Source of the DNA: Nocardia sp. alder85J
GTDB taxonomy: Bacteria > Actinomycetota > Actinomycetes > Mycobacteriales > Mycobacteriaceae
Reading direction: 5' to 3'
DNA length: 64,000 nucleotides
Assembly: GCF_020176955.2 (NCBI RefSeq)
Contig: NZ_JAIUCZ020000003.1
Span: forward strand, 558,001 to 622,000
This document shows positions 1-8,787 of this stretch, piece after piece; position 1 is the first letter of the stretch, and each line of letters begins with the position of its first letter. The notes under the pieces were generated by a model. It worked only from the letters and a program-made list of their open reading frames with translations, was not told the DNA's origin and did no database searches. Both the position numbers and the translations under genes were made by a program.

Positions 1-212
1 GCCTTGGGCAATTCGGTGTCGACGGTGTGGTAGTCGTAGGTGAAGATCGCCTCCAGCGTGCGCTGCGCCACGGTGGAGGAGGCGGCCCGTGCCTGCTCGG
101 TCCGCCGATCCGTCCAGAACTTGTAGCCGACGCCGGAGGACACGGTGACGGCGGCGAGGAACAGCACGACCGCCGTGACCACGAGTGTGATCCGCCTGGT
201 TTCGATGTTCAT
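1..212 (-). CDS. Mce-associated membrane protein (Mam), 3' part outside the window
   Basis: Last visible gene of the mce operon; only the first 70 codons are in the window. The protein begins MNIETRRITLVV, with one hydrophobic helix at about residues 8-28 followed by a polar stretch (YKFWTDRRTEQARAAS). This is the usual start of Mce-associated proteins such as Rv3492c: one N-terminal helix and a periplasmic NTF2-like domain. Family members are thought to stabilise or assist the Mce complex at the cell envelope. Its ATG overlaps the stop of the preceding mam gene as ATGA at 209-212. The fold call is inference because the domain itself lies off the edge. Confidence 0.8.
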   Translation of the reverse strand, partial: MNIETRRITLVVTAVVLFLAAVTVSSGVGYKFWTDRRTEQARAASSTVAQRTLEAIFTYDYHTVDTELPK

Positions 213-1357
213 GCCACGAACTCCACTTCGGATGCGGTGACGGTGCCGTTGCCGTCGCGGTTCAGCGTGACCCGGAAGCGATAGGTGCGCTGCTGCGGCT
301 CGGTCGAACCGGCGTTGGTGAGCGTCTGCGTCGCGGCGACCAGCACCTTGGCGGTATCGGCGCTGTCGCTCTCCAGCGCCGCCTCCACGATCTCGCCGTG
401 CGCCTTCACCTTGGCCTGCTGCACGACCTTCGCGTACGCGTCCTTCTGCGAGGAGTATTCGGCCTTCAACTGCCCGGAGGCGACCGAGAGCACCCGGTCG
501 ATATCCGCGGACGCGGTGTCGTCCTGGATGTTGGTCAGATTGAGAATGGCCTGCTTGGCGGTCTGCACATACTCGGTGCGCCGGTCGGACATCGCGTCCG
601 CGTGCCGCTGGTGATAAATGGCGACACCGCCGGCGCCCAGCAGCAGCACCAACGACAACACCGTGACCACCGTGGCAGCCCAGCCCAGCACACCCAGACT
701 GCGCCGGGGCTCGCTGCGGATGTCGGTGGTGGGATCGGCCAGGGCCGGCGCCGCGTCGGCCTGCCGCGCGGGGATCCGGCGATCGGACAGTGCGAGGTCG
801 ACGTAGGTCCAGCCCTGATCGGCGGCATCGTCGTCGGCCCCGTCGGCATCCACCACCTCACCGCCCCGCACGGTCGGGTCGTCCGTCGCGTCGGCGGGCG
901 GCCCGGCACTGTCATCTCCGGCGACCTGCTCCGTCGCGCGGCGTTCACCGGTGGTCGGGGGGTCCGATTTCGCCGAGCCCGGCGCGACGGTCCCCTCCCG
1001 AGCGGCGCCCTGGGACATCGGCGATCGCCCGCCGTCCGGGACGGTAGGCACGATGGTCGCTTGCCGGAAATCGGCCGGGACCACGGGTTCGGCAGCCGCG
1101 GTGGCGGCCGACACGGGGGCGGCAGACGGCGTGACGGTGGACGGCGTGACGGCCCCGGACGCCGTCGACTCGGCAGCAGGCGGCACCACAGGCGTCGCCG
1201 GCACCGATCCGGTGCCCGCCGAGGTCCCGGGCGCGGCGGCTGCCGACTCGGCAGCGGCGGTGGACGGCGGTGCGGCCTCGACATGGCCGTCGACCGGGCC
1301 CGCCTGACGGCTCGCGCGCCGCCGGGCTCGTCCGCTGTTCGTTCTGCTGTCGCTCAT
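209..1357 (-). CDS. Mce-associated membrane protein with long disordered N-terminus
   Basis: 382 residues starting MSDSRTNSGRARRRAS. I chose the ATG at 1357 because it overlaps the mce4F stop (ATGA, 1354-1357); the longer frame runs back into mce4F. Residues 1 to about 225 are low-complexity Ala/Pro/Ser/Thr then Asp/Gly-rich. One transmembrane helix follows at about 229-255 (VLGWAATVVTVLSLVLLLGA), then a compact C-terminal domain of about 125 residues ending in VTASEVEFVA. Topology and position match Rv3493c, the Mam protein after mce4F. The cytoplasmic N-terminal tail is far longer than the short tails usual in the family. The role in Mce complex assembly or stability is inferred from the family. 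Confidence 0.85.
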   Translation of the reverse strand: MSDSRTNSGRARRRASRQAGPVDGHVEAAPPSTAAAESAAAAPGTSAGTGSVPATPVVPPAAESTASGAVTPSTVTPSAAPVSAATAAAEPVVPADFRQATIVPTVPDGGRSPMSQGAAREGTVAPGSAKSDPPTTGERRATEQVAGDDSAGPPADATDDPTVRGGEVVDADGADDDAADQGWTYVDLALSDRRIPARQADAAPALADPTTDIRSEPRRSLGVLGWAATVVTVLSLVLLLGAGGVAIYHQRHADAMSDRRTEYVQTAKQAILNLTNIQDDTASADIDRVLSVASGQLKAEYSSQKDAYAKVVQQAKVKAHGEIVEAALESDSADTAKVLVAATQTLTNAGSTEPQQRTYRFRVTLNRDGNGTVTASEVEFVA

Positions 1358-2769
1358 CGCAGTGGCTCCTCGAACATCGCCTGCCAGGTGGACGGTACCG
1401 TGCCGGATCCGTCGGGACCGACGTCGCCTTGGTGGTAGGTGCGGCCGTCCGGGCCGACGAACGTGCCGCTCGCCGGGTCTCGGGACGTGGAGACGGCCGC
1501 CGGATGGGTCGTCCCCGGGTCGCCGGGCCGGTCGTCCGGCGGCGGCGCGGCGGCCGGGGCGGGCGTCTGGAACGGCGGGTTGTCCCCCTCCGGAACGTAC
1601 CCCTCCGGGTCGTGGCACAGCTCCGGGGTCGGCGCGCGTTTACCGGGTACGTCGGCGCACGGTGTGTTGCGGATGCCGCGCACGGCCTCCTTGGCGTCCT
1701 GCGGCACCTTGCAGTACAGATCGCCCTGGATGTCGGGGTGGTCGGTCGCGGTGGGCGCCCGCCACTGGCTGGGCGGCAGGAAGCCGGTGAGGCAGCCGGG
1801 TGGGTCGTTGAGGCCGAGCATGAAGTCGACCACGGCGCCGTATTCGGCCGGACCGCGCACCACCGTCAGCAGCGCGGCGACCAGCGGCGGATAGATCACC
1901 AGGATCTGTTCCAGCCCCGCGTGATACGTGACCCCCACCTGCCCGACGCTGACCAGATTCGACAACAGCAGCGGCAGTGTCGGTTTCAGCTGCTGGAAGG
2001 TGGAACTCACCTGCTGCGCCGCCGACGGGGTCCGCTCCAGCAGTTGCCCCAGCGACGGATCATGCTGCCGCAGTTGGTCGGTCACCGTCGCGAGATCGCG
2101 GGTCCAGTTCCGGATCGAATCCGCCGACTGGTTCTGGGTGTCGAGCAGCGGCCCGATCCTCGCCAGCAGATCCTTGGTCTGGCCGGTGTTCGCCTGCGCC
2201 TCCTGCACCAGCAGCGAGGCGGAGTCGATGAACTTCTGCAGGTCCGGCCCCGCGCCGTTGAAAGCGACGAAGGCGTCGTCGATGACCTCGCGCAGTTTGG
2301 TGTCGGCCACGCTGGTCAGCAGCCGGTCGGCCTGGTCCAGCATGGCACCCACGTCCTGCGGCAGCCGGGTGCGATCGACCTCGATCACCGAGCCGTTGTG
2401 CAGGTTGCCGCCCTGCGGGTGGTCGGCGGGCACCAGATCCACGTACTGCTCGCCGATCGCCGAGACGCTGCGCACATAGGCGTCGCTGTCGCTGGGCACC
2501 TTGTAGTCGCTGTCGAGGGACAGCACCGCGTCCACCCCGGACGGGGTGAGCCGCACGGCGGTCACCTTGCCGATATCGGTGCCGCGGTAGGCCACGTTCG
2601 CCGTGGGGTACAGCCCGCCGGTCGCCTGCAACCGCACGGTGACCCCGTAGCGGCCGATCCCGAACATGGCGGGCAGCTGAATGTAGGTGCCGGCCATGAC
2701 GATCAGGCCGACGAGGGTCAGCACCGAGAAGACGATCAGCTGGGTCCGCACGAATCCGGTGAGCTTCAT
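1354..2769 (-). CDS. mce4F: Mce family protein MceF (sterol importer subunit)
   Basis: 471 residues. An N-terminal membrane helix at about 8-30 (TQLIVFSVLTLVGLIVMAG) is followed by the MCE domain at about 38-115, including GGLYPTANVAYRGTDIGKV, then a long helical region (about 120-290) and a Pro-rich C-terminal tail. Mce proteins A to F build the periplasmic substrate conduit of an ABC-type lipid importer. F is the last Mce subunit of the operon. Its ATG overlaps the mce4E stop (2766-2769) and its stop overlaps the next mam gene. The mce4 (cholesterol) assignment rests on the adjoining KstR-type cholesterol genes, not on subunit sequence alone. Confidence 0.92.
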   Translation of the reverse strand: MKLTGFVRTQLIVFSVLTLVGLIVMAGTYIQLPAMFGIGRYGVTVRLQATGGLYPTANVAYRGTDIGKVTAVRLTPSGVDAVLSLDSDYKVPSDSDAYVRSVSAIGEQYVDLVPADHPQGGNLHNGSVIEVDRTRLPQDVGAMLDQADRLLTSVADTKLREVIDDAFVAFNGAGPDLQKFIDSASLLVQEAQANTGQTKDLLARIGPLLDTQNQSADSIRNWTRDLATVTDQLRQHDPSLGQLLERTPSAAQQVSSTFQQLKPTLPLLLSNLVSVGQVGVTYHAGLEQILVIYPPLVAALLTVVRGPAEYGAVVDFMLGLNDPPGCLTGFLPPSQWRAPTATDHPDIQGDLYCKVPQDAKEAVRGIRNTPCADVPGKRAPTPELCHDPEGYVPEGDNPPFQTPAPAAAPPPDDRPGDPGTTHPAAVSTSRDPASGTFVGPDGRTYHQGDVGPDGSGTVPSTWQAMFEEPLR

Positions 2770-4202
2770 CGATCCGTACCTCCCTGCGGCGCAGCCGCAT
2801 CAGCAGGCGACCGCGGCGCAGCCGCATCAGCAGGCGACCGCGGCGCAACCGCATCAGCAGGCGACCGTGGCGCAACCGCATCAGCAGGCGACCGTGGCGC
2901 AACCGCATCAGCAGGCGACTGCGGCGCAGCCGGATCCGGCGACGGCGGGGATGCCGCATCCGGCGCGGGGCCCGCGGCAGGCGCCTGCGGCCCACCGGGA
3001 ACGGTCAGTCCCGGAATCGCGGGCAGTCCCGGAATCGGCGGCAGCCCGGGAATGGTCGGGGTCGGCGGCGGTGCGGGTGGCGGCGGTTGCAACGGTCCGG
3101 TCACCGGATCGCCCTTGCCCTCGGCGGTGGTGCCCGCGAACGCGCCGAGCGCGCCCTCGACCCCGCCGAACCGGCCGCCGAGCGGTGTCCCGGTGAGGAA
3201 GTTGGAATCCAGCCGCGCGCCGGTGAGATCCACCGTCATCAGCAGATTCAAGTAGTCGCCCTTCAATGCCCGGTCGAGATTCTTCATCGGGAACGGGAAG
3301 GTGAGCAGGATCTGCAACGAGTCGGCCAGCTGGGTGCCGGTGGCCGCCAGCGACTGCAGGGCCGGCCGCAGATGAGCCAGGTCGGCGGTAAGGTTCGCAC
3401 CGGAGGCGGCGATGATCCGCTGCACCACATCGCTCAGACCGCCCAGGGCGGTCAGGGTTTTGGTGATGTTCTCGCGGCGATCGGCGAGCACGGTGAGCGC
3501 CGGGTGGATCTGCGTGATCGCGGTGGTGACGTCGTCGCGCTGCCGGGCCAGCACGCCGGCGAACCGGTCCAGCCCGCTCATGGCGGCGATGATGTCGCCG
3601 GTCTGCTGATCCAATGTCGTTGTCAGCGTGGTCAATTGGGGCAGCAGGTCACGAATGGCGTCCTGGCGCCCGTGGAAGGTGGCGTCCAGCTCGTGGGTGA
3701 TCGTCTCCAGTTGCGAGATACCGCCGCCGTTGAGTACCACCGACAGCGAGGACAGCACCTGCTCGGTGGTCGGGTAGTCGCCCGCGCGATCCAGCGGGAT
3801 CACGTCACCGTTGTGCAGTTGCCCCTGTGGCGCAACATCTTTCGGCGGCGCAAGTTCGAGGTGGTTACTACCCAGCAGGCTGGTCTGGCCGATCCGGGCG
3901 ACGGCGTTCGCAGGCAGTTGCACGCCCTTGTCCAGACTCGCCGTGACCAGCGCGTGCCAGCCCTCCACCTGGATGTCGGTGACCGTGCCGACGGTGACGT
4001 CGTCCACCTTCACCGGCGAATTCCTGGTCAGGGTGGTGACGTTCGGCATCCGGACGCGCACCTGCCAGGAGCCCGCGCCGGTGCCGGCCGCACCGGGCAT
4101 CGGCAGCGTGTTCAGACCGTCCCACTGACATCCGGTGGCGGTCAGCAGTACCGCCAGGCCGATCATGACACCGGCCAGCCGGGTCCGCCGTCGGGTGTTC
4201 AT
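2766..4202 (-). CDS. lprN: Mce family lipoprotein MceE (LprN-like) with C-terminal repeat tail
   Basis: 478 residues from the ATG at 4202, which forms an ATGA overlap with the mce4D stop. A longer open frame extends upstream inside mce4D and is spurious. The N-terminus has an Arg-rich n-region, a hydrophobic core and a lipobox ending at Cys25 (LLTATGC), so the protein is predicted to be a lipoprotein, as MceE subunits are. The MCE domain is at about 45-125 (VRMPNVTTLTRNSPVKV), followed by a long helical segment. From about residue 355 the tail is Pro/Gly-rich (GLPPIPGLPAIPGL), then five 9-residue SPADAVAPR-type repeats. The lipid anchor is inferred from the motif. Confidence 0.92.
   Translation of the reverse strand: MNTRRRTRLAGVMIGLAVLLTATGCQWDGLNTLPMPGAAGTGAGSWQVRVRMPNVTTLTRNSPVKVDDVTVGTVTDIQVEGWHALVTASLDKGVQLPANAVARIGQTSLLGSNHLELAPPKDVAPQGQLHNGDVIPLDRAGDYPTTEQVLSSLSVVLNGGGISQLETITHELDATFHGRQDAIRDLLPQLTTLTTTLDQQTGDIIAAMSGLDRFAGVLARQRDDVTTAITQIHPALTVLADRRENITKTLTALGGLSDVVQRIIAASGANLTADLAHLRPALQSLAATGTQLADSLQILLTFPFPMKNLDRALKGDYLNLLMTVDLTGARLDSNFLTGTPLGGRFGGVEGALGAFAGTTAEGKGDPVTGPLQPPPPAPPPTPTIPGLPPIPGLPAIPGLTVPGGPQAPAAGPAPDAASPPSPDPAAPQSPADAVAPRSPADAVAPRSPADAVAPRSPADAAAPRSPADAAAPQGGTDR
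2784..2918. repeat. 27-bp tandem repeat (5 units) in the mceE 3' end
   Basis: Five in-frame copies of a 27-bp unit encode SPADAVAPR or SPADAAAPR/Q at the C-terminus of the MceE lipoprotein. Units differ by only a few bases, so the array looks recent and prone to copy-number change. Because 27 is a multiple of three, gain or loss keeps the frame. Confidence 0.9.
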
Positions 4203-5482
4203 CGCGCGCCTCCCGGGATCGCGAGGCCCAGGAAGTCCGTGGGCACGGCGACCGGCGTGGCCGCCGGTGCGTTCTGCTGCTGCAACCGGCCGGCCAGGTC
4301 GGGCGTGCTGTAGGTGAGCTGACTCGGGAACGCGCCCTGCCCGGACGCCGGATTCACCAGCAGCGGTGGATAATTCATCATCAGCGACTGGATCACCGGG
4401 GCCAGGTACTGGCGGCACAGCGCGCCGGAGCGGTCGGAGTCGTGATTCTCGATGCCCTCGACCGCGCCGCACAGGAAGGCGAACGGATTGGCCGCGTTCA
4501 CGCCGACCACCGCGCCGGTGAGCGAGCCCTGCGCGGGCTTGTAGATCTGGTAGAAGTTCGCCAGCGCCGACGGCCCCGCGTGCAGCACCCGTTCCAGGTC
4601 GCCGCGCTTGTCGGCGAGCACCTGGGTGGCGTCGGCCAGGCGTTGCACGCTCTCGGTCAACTGTCCGCCGCGCTCGTCCAGGAACCGCTTCACGTCGGCG
4701 ACCGCGGAATCCAGATTGTCCAGTCCCGCACCGAGATCCGTGGACACCCCGGACAGCACCGAGGACACCGAGGCCAGCCGGCCGCCGAACTGCACGATCT
4801 GGTCGTTGCTCTTGGACAGCACGTCGACGAACTGTTGCAGGTTGCGCAGGGTGCCGAACAGGTCGGTGCGCCCGTCCGAGAGTGTGTCGAGCGTGCTGGA
4901 CAGTTCGCGCAGGGTGTCGCGCAACGCCTGGGCGTTGCCGTCGGCGAGATTGTCGGCGGCGGTGTTCACGAAACGCCCGAAGGAGCCCTGCTGGTCGGTG
5001 CCGATCGGCCCGAGCGCCTGCGACAGCTTCGACAGTTCGGCCTTGATGTCGTCCCATTCCACCGGGACCGCGGTGCGGTCGATCGGGATCTCGGCGTGAT
5101 CGCGCAGCTTCGGGCCGCCGGTATATGCCGGGGCCAGCTGGATGAACCGCGCCGACACCAGCGACGGCGAGACGATCACCGCCCGCGCGGCGGCGGGGAT
5201 GTCGATGCCGCGATTCACCGTGATGGTGACCTTCGCGCGGTCCGGACCCGGCTGGATGGAGTCGATGCGGCCGACCTGCACCCCGAGCACCCGCACCTGG
5301 TCCCCGGCGTAGAGCCCGTTGGTACTGGTGAAGTACGCGGTGACATGGGTTCGGCCGAGATCGGAGAGCACCCCGTAGGCGCCCCAGCCGACCAGCGCGA
5401 CCACCACCACGCCCGCGGTGATCCGCACCCAGCGCGGTAACCGGCCCGCGCGCGACTGCCTGATTCTCGTGGCGACGCTCAT
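4199..5482 (-). CDS. mce4D: Mce family protein MceD
   Basis: 427 residues. There is a membrane helix at about 20-42 (RITAGVVVVALVGWGAYGVL). The MCE domain follows at about 48-125 with TNGLYAGDQVRVLGVQVGRID, the typical conserved core. Then come a long heptad-like helical segment and a C-terminal tail. It is part of the periplasmic conduit of the Mce4 importer. Overlaps on both sides (5479-5482 with mce4C, 4199-4202 with mceE) indicate translational coupling. Confidence 0.92.
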   Translation of the reverse strand: MSVATRIRQSRAGRLPRWVRITAGVVVVALVGWGAYGVLSDLGRTHVTAYFTSTNGLYAGDQVRVLGVQVGRIDSIQPGPDRAKVTITVNRGIDIPAAARAVIVSPSLVSARFIQLAPAYTGGPKLRDHAEIPIDRTAVPVEWDDIKAELSKLSQALGPIGTDQQGSFGRFVNTAADNLADGNAQALRDTLRELSSTLDTLSDGRTDLFGTLRNLQQFVDVLSKSNDQIVQFGGRLASVSSVLSGVSTDLGAGLDNLDSAVADVKRFLDERGGQLTESVQRLADATQVLADKRGDLERVLHAGPSALANFYQIYKPAQGSLTGAVVGVNAANPFAFLCGAVEGIENHDSDRSGALCRQYLAPVIQSLMMNYPPLLVNPASGQGAFPSQLTYSTPDLAGRLQQQNAPAATPVAVPTDFLGLAIPGGAR

Positions 5483-6543
5483 CGTGGCGGCTCCTGGATC
5501 GACGGGCCGACCGACAGCGGCGGATGGTTGATGTAGTCGTTCAGCGATTCCGGCACGTGATCCGGCCAGACCAGCGCGTCCACCAGCACCCGCAGCGTGA
5601 GGCTGGTGGCATTGGAGACATACGCCTGGAAATACGGTCCGCTGCCGACCTGCTCCCCCAGCGCCGCCGCGAACGGGCCCAGCGCGTCGAGCGCCTTGCC
5701 CAGGTTGTCCTTGTTCCGCTGTAACAGCGCCAGCACCGAATTCAGTTTGTCCAGTGTGGGTTTCAGCTGCGCCTCGTTGTCGGCGACGAATCCGCTGAGC
5801 TGCTGCGCCAGTCCGTTCACGTTCACGATCAGCTGGCTCAGCGCGGTACGCCGGGCGTTCAGCTCGCCGAGCAGATCGTTGCCGTCCAGCAGCAACGCGT
5901 TGATCTGATCCGCGCGACTCGCCAGCACCTTGGTGACATCCTGTGCGTGCGAGAGCAATTCGGTCAGCGCCTGATCGCGGGCGTTGAGACTGCGCGACAG
6001 CGCGGTGATCCCGTCGAGCGCGCCGCGCAGCGGGGCCGGGGTGTCGGCGAAGGCGCCGGACAGCGCGTCCAGGGTCTGGTTCACCCTGTCGGTGTCCAAC
6101 CCCTTCACGGTACCGGCCAGATCACTGAGCGCGTCGTTGAGCGAGTACGGAGAAGTGGTGCGCGCCAACGGAATCGGATCGTCGCCCCGGATCCGGCCGG
6201 GTCCGGTCGGCACCACCTCGAGCGATTTGCGGCCGAGTACGGTGTTGGTCTTGATCGCGGCGGTGGTCTGCGCGCCCAGTTCGATCGACTCGTCCAGGCT
6301 GAAGGTCACCAGCACCTTCGCGCCGTCCAGCCGTACCGTGTCGACCCGCCCGGAGCGCACGCCCGCCACCTGGACCGGATCACCGGGCATCAGTCCGCCG
6401 GCGTCGGCGAAGTAGGCGGAGTGCTCGGCGCCGGACCGGATGAACGGCAACCGATCGAATTGCAGGGCCGACAGCGACACGGTGGCCGCGACGACGACAC
6501 CGATGATGCCGATGGTGGTCAGAGGGGCACGCTGCTCGCTCAC
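5479..6543 (-). CDS. mce4C: Mce family protein MceC
   Basis: 354 residues from GTG at 6543, chosen because it forms a GTGA overlap with the mce4B stop (6540-6542); an ATG at 6555 would give four extra residues and is possible. The sequence starts VSEQRAPLTTIGIIG, with a membrane helix at about 8-30. The MCE core (AGGLMPGDPVQVAGVRSGRV) lies at about 45-65, followed by the usual long alpha-helical segment. Subunit of the Mce4 sterol importer. Confidence 0.9.
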   Translation of the reverse strand: MSEQRAPLTTIGIIGVVVAATVSLSALQFDRLPFIRSGAEHSAYFADAGGLMPGDPVQVAGVRSGRVDTVRLDGAKVLVTFSLDESIELGAQTTAAIKTNTVLGRKSLEVVPTGPGRIRGDDPIPLARTTSPYSLNDALSDLAGTVKGLDTDRVNQTLDALSGAFADTPAPLRGALDGITALSRSLNARDQALTELLSHAQDVTKVLASRADQINALLLDGNDLLGELNARRTALSQLIVNVNGLAQQLSGFVADNEAQLKPTLDKLNSVLALLQRNKDNLGKALDALGPFAAALGEQVGSGPYFQAYVSNATSLTLRVLVDALVWPDHVPESLNDYINHPPLSVGPSIQEPPR

Positions 6544-7571
6544 TGGTCCGAACACCTCCCGGTGGTCTGTAGTCCGGGCAGGTTCACGTGCATCGGCTTA
6601 CCGTCCGGGCCGTCGATCAGGAAGTTGGTGCCGCAGACGTACATGTTCAGGAACGACCCGTAGGAGCCGATGCGGACCAGTTTCTTGTAGGTGTCCGGCA
6701 GCTTGTCCAGCACCCATTGCACATCGGCGGACTTCTCGTCCAGATTGCCCGCGACCGCGCCGAGGTTGTCGAAATCGGCCTTCAGATCCGGGCGCGCCTC
6801 CTGCAACAGCGCGGTGAGATCGCCGGTGGCGCCGGCCAGCCGGGGCAGCGCGGCGCCGATCGGATCCTTGTCCGCGGCCAGTCCGCTGATCAGCCGCTGG
6901 AGTTCGGTGAGCGTGGTATCGAATTCCTTGTCGCGGTCGTCCAGCGTCGCCAGCACCGTCTTCAGGTTGTCGATGACGCTGCCGATCAGCGTGTCCCGAT
7001 CCGCGAGCGTCTTCGCGAACGATCCGGAACTGTTCAGCAACGCCACCAGCGTGCCGCCCTGCCCCTGGAACACCTGTAGCAGCGCCTCGGTCAGATCGTT
7101 GACCTGCGCCGGATCCAGTCCGCGCAGCAGTGGTTTGAAGCCGCCGAGCAGCAGGTCCAGATCCAGCGCGGGCTTGGTCCGGTCGACGCCGATGGTGCCG
7201 CCGGACGACATCGCCTGGGCGGTACCGGGTCCCTCCAGCAGTTCCAGGTACCGGTCGCCGACCAGATTCTCGTAGCGGATGGTCGCCTGGGTGCTGGTGT
7301 ACAGCCGGTACTGCCGGTCGACGTCGAAATCGACATGCGCGAGGTGATCCCGGCCCACCGACACCCGTTTCACCGAGCCGACGGGTACGCCCGCGATCCG
7401 CACCTTGGCGCCGGGCAGCATGCCGGACGAACTGGTGAACACCGCGTGGTACCCGTTCTCCCGGGCGAACCGCATCTGGCTGAAGATCACCGCCAGCAGG
7501 CCCAGCACGAGCAGCATCACCAGCGTGAAGATGCCGAGCTTCACCGAGGTGGCGTGTGGTTTCATGCTCAT
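6540..7571 (-). CDS. mce4B: Mce family protein MceB
   Basis: 343 residues starting MSMKPHATSVKLGIF at 7571, where the ATG overlaps the mce4A stop; the open frame continues upstream inside mce4A. A membrane helix (LGIFTLVMLLVLGLLAVIF) is followed by the MCE core SSGMLPGAKVRIAGVPVGSV. A long helical region follows, with a conserved C-terminal Cys pair (CGTNFLIDG and TTGRCSDQ) as often seen in MceB. Periplasmic conduit subunit. Confidence 0.92.
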   Translation of the reverse strand: MSMKPHATSVKLGIFTLVMLLVLGLLAVIFSQMRFARENGYHAVFTSSSGMLPGAKVRIAGVPVGSVKRVSVGRDHLAHVDFDVDRQYRLYTSTQATIRYENLVGDRYLELLEGPGTAQAMSSGGTIGVDRTKPALDLDLLLGGFKPLLRGLDPAQVNDLTEALLQVFQGQGGTLVALLNSSGSFAKTLADRDTLIGSVIDNLKTVLATLDDRDKEFDTTLTELQRLISGLAADKDPIGAALPRLAGATGDLTALLQEARPDLKADFDNLGAVAGNLDEKSADVQWVLDKLPDTYKKLVRIGSYGSFLNMYVCGTNFLIDGPDGKPMHVNLPGLQTTGRCSDQ

Positions 7572-8785
7572 GGGTTGGGCACCCCCGGCAATCCGGCGAA
7601 CAGCACTTGGAACACCCTGGCTCCGTTCGAATGCGAGTCCAGACCCGGCGTCCACACCTCTCCCTCGGAGGTGTCGGTGACCAGGTAGTTGGAATGACTG
7701 CCCGGCACCCGGTCCAGGATGCCCTCGCAGTGCGGGCCACCGGTGGCGTTCACCTTCGGCAGATCCTTCGGATATTTGTACGGTTCGCCGCCGGGCATGA
7801 AGCTGGCGTCCAGGGTCACGTACGGCCCGAGCCCGCCGAAGATCTGATTCGCCACCGGCAGTGCGTTCGCCACGCCGGTGACCAGGCAGTACAGCGCCGG
7901 ACTGTATTCGTCGAGCAGGGCGGCGGTGGGCCGCAGCAGTTCCAGCGCGCTGTCCAGCTGGGTCTCGTTGTCGCGCAGCACCGATCCGGTGGTGTCGGCC
8001 AGTCCGATCACGTTCAGCAGCACCGCGTCCAGATCGTCGCGGTGCTGCACGATCGTCCTGCCCGTCACCGCGGCGTTGTCGGTGGTCTTCAGCAGATCCG
8101 GGGCGGTGTCGGCATACAGCTCGGTGACCGGGGCCGAGGTCCGCAAGTCCCGTTGCAGGTCCGGCAGGCTCGGATTGATGTCGCGCAGATACTGATCCGA
8201 GGAGGCCAGCAGCTGCCCCAGCTCGTCGCCGCGGCCCTGGAGCGCGGTGCCGAGGGCGGTCAGCGTCGCATTCAGCTTCTCCGGCTGCACCTTCGCCAGC
8301 ACGTCGCTGAGATGCTCGAACAGCGTGTTGAATTCGACCGTCACGGCCTGCGCGGACACCGTGGTCCCGGGCCGCAGATGGTCGGCCGACGGCTGGTCCG
8401 GTGCGGTGAAGTTCACGTACTTCGCACCGAACACCGTGGTGGAGCGGATGTCGACGGTGGCGTTGGCGGGCACCAGCTTCAGCTGATCCGGATCGATGGC
8501 CAGTTGCAGTCGGGCCTGGTCACCGGCGTAGGACACGGTCTTCACCCGGCCGATCTCCACGCCCCGGATCTTCACCTTGGCATCCGGGTCGAGCACCAGC
8601 CCGGCGCGGGGGGTGTCGATATAGACGGCGTCCGTGGACGTGAACCCGCCCGCGAACATGGTCAGCGCGACCGCGACGATCGCCACCAGGCTCAGGACCA
8701 TGCCCAGCCCGGCCAGCTTCACACCCCAGCCGGCGCCGAAAATCTTTCCCGCGCCGTCTTTTTCGACCAATTTGTTCGCCGCCAT
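7568..8785 (-). CDS. mce4A: Mce family protein MceA
   Basis: 405 residues, first Mce subunit after the permeases. A membrane helix lies at about 23-45 (LAGLGMVLSLVAIVAVALTM). The MCE domain at about 50-130 includes APRAG-like TPRAGLVLDPDAKVKIRG. The C-terminal Mce4/CUP1-type domain has the conserved segments EYSPALYCLVTG and CEGILDRVPG. MceA of the mce4 system is part of the cholesterol importer in mycobacteria and rhodococci. Start codon ATG at 8785 lies 2 nt after the yrbE4B stop. Confidence 0.93.
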   Translation of the reverse strand: MAANKLVEKDGAGKIFGAGWGVKLAGLGMVLSLVAIVAVALTMFAGGFTSTDAVYIDTPRAGLVLDPDAKVKIRGVEIGRVKTVSYAGDQARLQLAIDPDQLKLVPANATVDIRSTTVFGAKYVNFTAPDQPSADHLRPGTTVSAQAVTVEFNTLFEHLSDVLAKVQPEKLNATLTALGTALQGRGDELGQLLASSDQYLRDINPSLPDLQRDLRTSAPVTELYADTAPDLLKTTDNAAVTGRTIVQHRDDLDAVLLNVIGLADTTGSVLRDNETQLDSALELLRPTAALLDEYSPALYCLVTGVANALPVANQIFGGLGPYVTLDASFMPGGEPYKYPKDLPKVNATGGPHCEGILDRVPGSHSNYLVTDTSEGEVWTPGLDSHSNGARVFQVLFAGLPGVPNP

Positions 8786-8787
8786 AC

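Noticed and set aside
2784..2918. Repeat array considered as CRISPR
   Set aside because: No spacers; units are directly contiguous, in frame and encode the MceE tail.
2766..5057. 763-codon frame suggesting a fused MceD-MceE protein
   Set aside because: The upstream part is an alternative frame of mceD; the signal peptide and lipobox at 4202 mark the true start.
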